From: Siderastrea radians
Lineage: Eukaryota > Cnidaria > Anthozoa > Scleractinia > Rhizangiidae
DNA: 64,000 nucleotides
Assembly (NCBI GenBank): GCA_964017195.1
Contig: OZ024900.1
Location: 25,752,429-25,816,428, forward strand
Direction: 5' to 3'
Each line of letters begins with the position of its first letter. Positions within the stretch are counted from its first letter, which is position 1. Position numbers and translations under genes: made by a program. Shown here one piece after another: positions 1 through 64,000 of this stretch. The notes beneath the pieces were generated by a model, which saw only the letters and a program-made list of their open reading frames with translations, had not been told where the DNA came from and did not search any database.

Positions 1-584
1 ATCATTTTCTGACGACACTAGATTGTTTCGATAAGCAACTAACACAGCAAGGACAGATCCATCCATACGTGTGTCCATTTTGAATATCGACCAAATTCTG
101 GCAGAGCTATACCAGAAAAAACGTGTCCAATTTTGGGTGCAAAATGGGTGGTGGAATAGGCCAAGTAACCTAGTCGATCAATGTTCCATTTCCAGGTTTT
201 TTGAAGGGCTGAGGCCAAAACTTTTCCAGTGGATAGAAAGGGGATAAAGGGTAGAAGATAAAGAAAATAGAAAGGGAGAGAAAAAGGAAAGCAAAAGAAG
301 CGAGAAAGAAATTGGAAATGAATCAGCAAAAAAGTCCAAACTTTGGCTTATGCGCATGTGTGAAAGCAAAATATTGTACAATTTACAACAGAAGCTGGCT
401 CAAAATCTAGCTAAATTGTAAGAAAACGCTTTTGCAGGAAAGTTTAGTGGCATTTGGCAACATAGCACTTAAAAAACCGCTTAAACAGTTGTAACACTTG
501 GTGCATTGTTAAATAAAGTATAAAAAAAAGCGCTTTAACGGTAACAAATGCGTTTTTAAAGGAAAAATGGCTGACGGGAAAGGG
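1..584. mobile_element. TTAA-type MITE, copy 1 (cut by window edge)
   Basis: Closely similar over most of its length to the complete MITE at 9248-9865. It ends in the same terminal repeat (TGACGGGAAAGGG), followed by CTAA, one base off the expected TTAA. The 5' terminus lies outside the window. It has no coding capacity. Confidence 0.75.
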
Positions 585-1145
585 CTAACCTTTGAACTAC
601 GAATAACCCCGAAGTAAAGTTTGGTGTCTTGAAGATTTTACTCTAATTCGTTAATCACCACTGTAACTTGGAGTTTTAATATTAGTTTCATGCAAGTTTT
701 TCAGTTTTAGGAACAAGCCCTCGCAAATTCCGATTTCACTTTGAAATGGCTTCTTCTTTACGCACGCAAAAATGACACTGCAAATTTTAGATTTGCTGTT
801 AGCTGGAGATAACCCCGAAGTATTTTATGCTGTTTCACTCCAGTCTTTTCACTGCCGTTATAAACTTAGGCTTTAAATACATATTTTTTTACTGTTGTTG
901 TTTTAATTAGAGAGTGACGTTAATTCCATTAAATATTATGAAATCCCGCAATTGAAATATCTTTGATCGATACTTGCAACAGGGAGAAGGTTTTGCCATT
1001 GGCCGGAAATTACGGTACTTCCGATTTTTCTTTTGTGACTACACATTACAATTTATTTACAAAGTGTTTCTGCTTAGCAGCAGAAGACACTAGGTCGATT
1101 TGGTTCGTTGCGGCTACGACGTTTACACTTAAACCTACAACATGG

Positions 1146-1403
1146 ACTACAAAGCAAAAGAAGCGAGAAAGAAATTGGAAATGAATCAGAAAAAAAAACG
1201 TCCAAATTTTGCCTTATACGCACGCATGCGTGAAAGAGCAAAATATTGTACAATTTACGACAGAAGCTGGCTCAAAATCTAGCTAAATTGTAAGAAAACG
1301 CCTTTGTAGCAAACTTTAGTGGCATTTGGCAACATAGCACTTAAAAAACCGTTTTAACGGTAAAAAATGCGTTTCTTAAGAAAAAATGGGTGACGGGAAA
1401 GGG
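1146..1403. mobile_element. TTAA-type MITE, copy 2 (3' half)
   Basis: Repeats the 3' half of the 9248-9865 element and ends TGACGGGAAAGGG followed by TTAA. The 5' half is missing. The interval 585-1145 between copies 1 and 2 shows no gene and no recognisable element. Confidence 0.7.
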
Positions 1404-1498
1404 TTAATGATCCAAACAGCAACCCTGCCAGTGATCTAAACAGCAACCCTGGATGACACTAGATTGATTGTAAGAAAGAGGCTCAACAAAGGAGTGTC

Positions 1499-1745
1499 CC
1501 AGGGGCCCGTTTCTCGAGACTCCCGATAACTTTCCGGGCCCGAAAACTATTTTAGGTGCACAATATTCTCCAATAGCTATACAATTTCTATTGATTTTGA
1601 ATCCTAAATTTTAATCTTAATTATTTCGTGAAGCATATAGCTAAGTTTGCGCCAATAATTATCATTAGCTGATAAATAAATGAGCTCGAAAAAATACTTA
1701 CCGGGCCCCGAAAGTTATCGGGAGTTTCGAGAAACGGGCCCCTGG
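1499..1745. mobile_element. MITE with ~43-bp terminal inverted repeats
   Basis: The ends are near-perfect inverted repeats (left begins CCAGGGGCCCGTTTCTCGAG; right ends GAAACGGGCCCCTGG) around an AT-rich core. Length is 247 bp with no ORF. A diverged copy of one end lies at about 29490-29540. No clear target duplication is visible. Confidence 0.75.
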
Positions 1746-2472
1746 CCCTCCAGGTTGGGTTTGGGTGTGGTACTTAACACCTGACCTTGATTACATAGGC
1801 AACAAGCTTAGAAATAACAACTATACACTCATTTATAGTACAACGCTAAATTTTGGCATGCTCCCATTGGTCGAAATCGATCACGTGACGCGATAGTGTC
1901 TCTTCTCAGTGGGCACCTATCAACGTATAGTGCCTGTTTTTGGCAATTTTCGGTGAAAACATTGCTACCTTTTTAACCATTGTATTTCCAACTTGGAAAT
2001 TATTAGAAATGAAGAATTGGCATTAAAATGGCTTCCGTGTACATTTCAATCACCTTGGGGCGTTCCCATTCCAGTTTTCGTTACATAATAATCGCATTGT
2101 AATTGTCAGCATTTTTCCGCTCAAAATTTAGCATTGTACAATAAAAACAATAGAGTCCTTTTGTCTCAGGCCCTATGTGTGATAGGTTCCTTCGGAAATT
2201 TGATGTTCAAACTTCATATAAGCCCTCGAACTACGTTCTGAGGCTAATATTTGTTGTGAACATAAAATGTCCTCAGGCAACCTATCACACGATAATGGCC
2301 TTCGAGAGAAGAACTCTTACTATTGTTTACATAGTGGTGTCGGCAAATGACTATTAGACTGGAAGCGGAATGACAAAATTTGCTGAAAGCCAACAGGAAG
2401 CCCAAGGACCGATGATTTCACCAATAACGTCAAACAACACCACCATGATAGGGACCTGTGCATTTGACTCAC
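1746..2472. other. Intronic sequence, nothing recognised
   Basis: Part of the dynein intron after exon 32. AT-rich, no coding signature on either strand, no clear repeat. Confidence 0.6.
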
Positions 2473-59103
<56,631 letters not shown>

Positions 59104-59340
59104 AGTCGGGTTCACTGATCAGGGCCCGTTAATCACTGACGATTCCATTGATACAGCCACGGTTAAGATTTCACCTCAACAAAACATGAAATATAATCTT
59201 CGTCGGTTAATCCCGAGAGAGAAAGAACCAACCTTTCAAGGTAACCACTTCGCCATTTTCTAGTTCGCCGAGAGCTCGCTGTAACTATGACAACAGATCC
59301 CATCAAAGCACTACATAGAGCCAGTCCTACTCGGACAGAC
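59104..59340 (-). promoter_or_regulatory. Probable dynein 5' UTR and promoter
   Basis: Upstream of the proposed start codon. It holds the X-box at 59281-59294. No TATA box is evident. The start of transcription cannot be placed from sequence alone. Confidence 0.45.
59281..59294 (+). promoter_or_regulatory. Candidate RFX X-box upstream of the dynein gene
   Basis: GTAACTATGACAAC matches every position of the X-box consensus GTHNYYATRRNAAC bound by RFX factors, the master regulators of ciliary genes. It lies about 180 bp upstream of the proposed dynein start codon. By base-composition arithmetic about 0.4 such matches are expected in 64 kb on both strands, so one inside this short promoter interval is unlikely to be chance. 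Function is inferred. Confidence 0.6.
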
Positions 59341-59508
59341 TTACAGCCCCTGAGTCGCCCATGAAGGGGGTTGTTTGTTTAGAGACGTCTCCAAAGTGTA
59401 TCGGTCAATTCTGTATTCTACATTATTCATACCCAAGTTTTGTTCTTTGTTTATTTCCGACTTTTTTTGCACTGCAGAAAGAATCAGTTTTCGTTTTTGA
59501 GATGGAAT

Positions 59509-59576
59509 ATGGCTCAAGGCGATTTTTACGCGAGATTGTGTTCTGAAGTGGAGATCGAGAAAATCGAGAGAAAATG
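59509..59576 (+). other. Possible first coding exon of a divergent gene
   Basis: ATG followed by a frame reading MAQGDFYARLCSEVEIEKIE and ending at a GTAATG donor, about 215 bp from the X-box and opposite in direction to dynein. It would form a bidirectional promoter. No second exon was found in 59.6-62.7 kb and the family is not recognised, so this is weak. Confidence 0.25.
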
Positions 59577-60540
59577 GTAATGATTTATTGCGGGCACAAC
59601 CCCGAGGATTTTTTTTACCTGAGGTTCTACTCCCCACCCTGGGTACACAAAAAGGAACAATTCCCAGCCCCCAAGACTGACTGCTTCGTTTTACAAGACA
59701 AAAACTGAAGTTTTAGAACAATTTTAAAAAACCTTTCTGAAGTAGAGCAAACAAGCTCAAACAAATAAAATATTAAAACCAAGAGGCAGGTCCAACCGCA
59801 CTGCCTCGAAAATTGAAGTGAATTACTATCAACCATTTTATTCCTGGAAACAATGGGAGAGAGGGTGTCTTTTGTATCTTTAAGTGAAAATAAATTGCTT
59901 GTCTGCAAGAAGATCAAAATGTTTGACTCTCAGTTTATTTTTTAACATTAATAACGCGCCTAAAACAAGAAGATGAACTTCATTAAAACACAAATCTTAA
60001 CTTTCTTCTGGAGGAAAACCCAAACACACTCCCTCGGGTAATAGTCTTAAGGAAGTTTTCAACTCTTAAGTGTAAACAAGATTATTTTTCTCCAGCCATT
60101 CACTTACAAATTTGATCAATTTTACCTACCAAACTTGTGTATGCATGTACGGACTTTGTGGACCATTGTCTAACTCCATAATTCCTTGGACAAGTAGTTA
60201 TTTCGATTTGCCCCACCACCTACTCCCGGGACAAGACCGCTTGAAAAAATTTCCCACCCCAGGGTCAGAAGGGCCGGCCTTTCCCGGGGGTGTGCTCGGG
60301 GGAGGTGGGGGTGGCGGACAGTGACAGCTAACGCCTTAACACGACCTGATCTTGACCAACAATAAAGCAACGAGTGAAGATTTACCGAAAGTAATAAGGT
60401 ATGGCAAGAAAAGAAGGCGATTAAGTGTACTTTGTCAAAATTTCTACACTCACCAGCCTTCGATTGTTCAGTTTCGTAGCTTTCACTTAAACCCTAAGGA
60501 TTATGGGTGAAAAAAATCCGGTGAAGAAACACAAACTAAA
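59577..60540. other. Intergenic or intronic, nothing recognised
   Basis: AT-rich, with a G-rich patch near 60290-60320. No coding signal. Confidence 0.5.
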
Positions 60541-60554
60541 AAGAATCCTTTCGG

Positions 60555-60728
60555 ATTAAAACACAAACATTTGAACATATCAACCGAGTTGATAAGGTAT
60601 TAAAATTGGCCACCGTAGTGAAATTGAAAGCTGACGTGTACGTTTGAAGTGTCAGTTTTCAATTTCTCTACGGTGGCCAATTCACCGTAATATAAAGTAT
60701 TCAGTTGATAAATCCAAATCTTTGTGTT
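60555..60728. mobile_element. 170-bp hairpin MITE
   Basis: Two arms pair around about 60640: AAACACAAACATTTG and TTGGCCACCGTAG on the left, their inverses CTACGGTGGCCAA and AAATCTTTGTGTTT on the right. No coding. Confidence 0.7.
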
Positions 60729-60747
60729 TCGCTTCAACCTTCGACGA

Positions 60748-60780
<33 letters not shown>

Positions 60781-61044
60781 ATTCTTTTGGGTTAAAGACT
60801 AGAAATTGCGTACATTTTAAGGACTCAAACCTTTGTGGTGACTTCGAGAGTTCTGTTTGGTGCTGAATCACTTCCGTCAACTTGGCAATTCACTCCCCAG
60901 AAGGTGGTGCCGAAACATTTTTAGTTGCTTGAAGAAAGGTAACAAGCGCAAACGTGTTAATGCCAGGTAGCAAAGCCAACTGGAAGTACGCACATTAAAC
61001 CACATACTTGACACGTCACTTTAACAATTACTGCATGTAGCTTC

Positions 61045-61500
61045 TGGACTTTTCTCGGGGCCGCAAGATAGTGGACGCGTCAGGACGCGAGATCGGGGAC
61101 GCGGGTTATATAGCAGAAAAGTGGGCAAGTGGCTATAAATCGATCGAAAAAGCCGATTTCTTCCAACGAAATGGCGCAAACATCGGCTAGTCGGGTGGAG
61201 GGGGGGGGGGGGGGGTAACAGAAGACGTTCATTAGCATTTAATGCATACTGAAGCAGTTTTTACCTTATTCTTTTTATTTTTTCCGTACTTTGTATTTTA
61301 ACGTTTATCTAGCGTGGGGAATCTTTGCTTTTTCTCTCGCCTCGCTGTGCTCTCACGTCCCCACGTCCCCGATCTCACGTTCCCACGTCCCCGATCTCAC
61401 GTTCTCGCGTCCCGAACCTCACGTCCCGCGTCCCGAACCTCACGTCCCGCGTCTCCAAACACGCGTCCCTGCGTCCCCGTCCCACTTTTAGCCACAGCCC
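61045..61500. repeat. GACGCG/CACGTCCC repeat element
   Basis: Left part has GGACGCGAGATCGGGGACGC; right part (61350-61480) is a tandem run of CACGTCCC-type units in the inverse sense. A G run lies at 61200-61215. Short frames rich in Arg, Ser and Pro across it are repeat artefacts. Confidence 0.6.
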
Positions 61501-61705
61501 ACAACAGCGTTGGAAATCTAGTAGGAGCGTGACTTGTTAGCACAATCAATCATGGCACGTTAAAACGCATACAAGAAAGGAAGAGCCCTAATCTTGACAA
61601 GTCAGGTCTTGGGTGACTTAAACATTTCTTTACTTCTTCTTTGACAAGTTTCACTGTACGTCATGCACAACGAATGTGGCAAACCCGTAAACGAATAAAT
61701 AGAGG

Positions 61706-61798
61706 GTATTACTTAACCCGTGAAACGTTGTCTAACAATTAGCATCTACTAGTCAAAAGTAAAAAAAACCCATCTATTTCACGGGTTAAGTAAAATCA
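61706..61798. mobile_element. Small hairpin element
   Basis: ATTACTTAACCCGTGAAAC and its inverse TTTCACGGGTTAAGTAAAAT flank a short loop. Less than 100 bp. Confidence 0.6.
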
Positions 61799-61986
61799 CT
61801 CTGGCACTGAGCGCTTCTTCGAAGCCACAAAAAATGCTAGAAATGCGCAAAGAAGCGGGAGCCGCCAAGGAAGACTCGGGAACAGGGAGTACACAACGTT
61901 TTTAGAGGTTTAGAGGTTTGTGTCGATAGTTCAGCCGATAAAAGAGGGATTGTAAAGCAACAGTCATACTTAATAAGCACAGTTGC

Positions 61987-61992
61987 AGTTTA
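61987..61992 (-). terminator. Candidate poly(A) signal for the 62.7-kb gene
   Basis: TTTATT on the plus strand is AATAAA on the minus strand, about 700 bp past the stop codon. It implies a 3' UTR across 61970-62688. Weak evidence alone. Confidence 0.3.
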
Positions 61993-62688
61993 TTTGCTAT
62001 TACACTATATTTTACAACTAATGTGAGCAGGCTAACTTTTCTTGGAATATTATGCGAGCAATGTAAGCTCAAAAGGTTAAATGGTAGGCAAAAAGAGCTG
62101 GTGAAAGGGATAGCCGGAAATAAAGTGACACATTATTAAAACATTCCTGCCCCATCCTCTTCACCAGATAGCTTCACTCGTTGTTCTGTTTCATGCGCCG
62201 CCACCGACAAGAAGCGAGCGTGACGAAAAACATTTAAAAATCAAACAGCCTTGCTGATTTCGTATTGCTGATTAGTTGATCTTAATTATCTAACAAGAAA
62301 CTCTATTATCAAATTTACGAATACACAAGAAAAACTCCTTTGATTTAGCTGTAACACAGACCTTACTCAAAAATGGCTGCCATCGATCATTGTTAACTAA
62401 AAGAATTATTTCGGTGGTTTTACTCCAGGTAACAGGTGGAGAGAGAGGGGAGATTTAGGCTTTGGTAGGGTTTGGTAGGGTTAAAAGATCACGTCTCCCC
62501 TCCCACATGACCACGTTTTGAACTCAAATTCCCCTTTAATTCCCTCTCTCTCCTTTGTACACCGGCCACACAGGCCTTATCATCCAACCACCAACTAAAC
62601 GTAACAGGACAACATATATTGTTTTTATAGCTTTTTCTCGAGTTTTTGACCTTCAAAACCAAAACACTCAAACTAAATTCAAGACAGC

Positions 62689-62798
62689 TTATCGTGTTGT
62701 TAATGATTTCCTGACAAGTACGCCAAAGCTGTCATTTTTGAATAAGGTCTTCTTGCACCACTCCTTCCAGTCTCTCAGTTCTTCTTCTTCTTGGAATC
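62689..62798 (-). CDS. Last coding exon of an unidentified minus-strand gene
   Basis: After a good acceptor (TTATTTCACAG) the frame reads FQEEEELRDWKEWCKKTLFK, continues NDSFGVLVRKSLTTR and ends at TAA. Charge pattern and lack of bias look like a genuine protein C-terminus. The exon starts with two bases of a split codon; the preceding exon was not found before 64000 and must lie further right. I do not recognise the family. It would be transcribed in the same direction as dynein, upstream of it. Confidence 0.55.
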
Positions 62799-63628
62799 CT
62801 GTGAAATAAGTATTTTAGTCACCGAGTTGAAGCAAGTGCATACTACACTACCTTGCATATAAGAATGTACACATGTATTTTTACAACGTGTAACTGACTA
62901 GTATCAAACTTTCTTACAGTAATCTGATGGAATGTTGAACAAGCCTTGGGACTTTCAAGCAACCACGACGGCGACGGCAACAAGGACGGCGTTAAAAAGG
63001 TTTGGGGTTTTTGCCCTGCGAAGGCGTTTTGACTAAACCCAAAAACACTTCAAGCTCAGTCGCTCAGTTCAATTATCTGCGGCGTCAAGTTACATTTTTG
63101 GCTCTTAAAATTAAGAAAGCAAGGGACCAAAAAACCCAAACGAAAGAGAAAATGTAAATAATGCGAATTATAAAGACACATGTTCCAATATACGATTAGT
63201 TTTATTTTTTCTTATTTCTTTTGAATTTGGCGTGTTACATGAGTTCCATAGTTAAGCAGACAAAAACAAAAACAACAACACCTGATAATTACTTGACTGA
63301 CTATAATAATCATCTCTATGAAGAGACAATCAATATCAAGTTATACAGAACAGAGATTCAAAAGCATGTTAAAGTCAAGACATGAAGTAGAAGCGAACTT
63401 TATTGACAGAACACAATATGTGATCACATTTTAGCGTTGGTATTTAGAGGTTACGAAACGTCTATGTTATTTTATGGAACAAAATCCTCACAACAGGAGC
63501 ACAGCTATTGGCAGCGTTCGGGCATAAAATTAGAGGTTACTTGTACAGCTATAAACAAAATAGCGGCATGTAAATCAAACTTAAAGGAAAGACCAGAACA
63601 AACCAGGGAAAGCTTTATCAATTATACT
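62799..63628. other. Probable intron, nothing recognised
   Basis: No coding exon on either strand. AT-rich. Confidence 0.5.
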
Positions 63629-64000
63629 ATGCTCTGCTAAGCTACGCTACGCTATGCTATGCTATGCTACGCTACGCTATGCTATGCTACGCTATGCTAC
63701 GCTATGCTACGCTACGCTACGCTACGCTATGCTATGCTACGCTACGCTTTGCTACGCTACGCTATGCTATGCTATGCTATGCTATGCTACGCTACGCTAT
63801 GCTATGCTCCGCTACGCTACGCTTTGCTACGCCACGCTATGCTATGCTCCGCTACGCTACGCTTTGCTACGCCACGCTATGCTATGCTATGCTATGCTAT
63901 GCTACGCTATGCTATGCTACGCTATCCTATGCTATGCTATGCTATGCTATGCTATGCTATGCTATGCTATGCTACGCTATGCTATGCTACGCTATGCTAT
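63629..64000 (+). repeat. (GCTAY)n pentanucleotide array, cut by window edge
   Basis: About 370 bp of GCTAT and GCTAC units in irregular order with rare GCTTT, GCTCC and GCCAC variants. Continues off the right edge. Confidence 0.97.

Noticed and set aside
61291..61540. Overlapping frames rich in Ser, Arg, Pro and His
   Set aside because: They come from the CACGTCCC tandem units, not from a gene.
63629..64000. CRISPR-like regular repeat
   Set aside because: Simple pentanucleotide array with no spacers, in a eukaryotic genome.

Overview
This is metazoan nuclear DNA: AT-rich, dense in spliceosomal introns and crowded with transposable elements, with no bacterial-style operons. The element repertoire (a Penelope endonuclease fragment, a DIRS/Ngaro-type tyrosine-recombinase retroelement, an intact BEL/Pao element, a tRNA-headed SINE with what looks like the deeply conserved Nin-DC core, and many TIR elements) fits a marine invertebrate. 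An anthozoan cnidarian such as a stony coral or sea anemone is my best guess, but this is inference and no species can be named.

One host gene dominates. It is on the minus strand, enters at about 59.1 kb and runs off the left edge. I could splice 32 coding exons by hand (59103 down to 2473). Together they give 3,576 nt, exactly 1,192 codons, with every phase matching. The product is the N-terminal tail and most of the linker of an axonemal inner-arm dynein heavy chain, DNAH7 type. The AAA+ motor ring must lie beyond the left edge. The first coding exon is only six codons. About 180 bp upstream of its ATG lies a perfect match to the RFX X-box consensus, the expected control site for a ciliary gene. 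One intron has a GC donor that the reading frame requires.

Layout from left to right: 1-2.5 kb, TTAA-type MITE copies and a 40-bp-TIR MITE in a dynein intron; 2.5-16.4 kb, dense dynein exons 32 to 10 (linker, then tail), broken by a (GAGAA)n array, a complete TTAA-flanked MITE, an endonuclease-only Penelope copy and a SINE; 16.6-23.5 kb, a dead Ngaro/DIRS element whose recombinase gene was split by two insertions of one 1.7-1.8 kb family; 24-31.9 kb, exons 9 to 5 with further MITEs and a degenerate AGGTCA-rich array; 31.9-53.0 kb, a 21-kb intron holding a young intact BEL/Pao element (LTRs 431 bp, 4 differences, 5-bp target duplication), a long hairpin, and a nest of transposons three deep; 53.0-59.1 kb, exons 4 to 1 with more elements between them; 59.1-64 kb, the promoter, a possible divergent exon, small hairpin MITEs, the last exon of a second minus-strand gene (62689-62798) and a terminal (GCTAY)n array.

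The autonomous retroelements with recognisable coding (BEL/Pao, Ngaro) lie antisense to the dynein gene. No CRISPR array, operon, rRNA or free-standing tRNA gene was seen.
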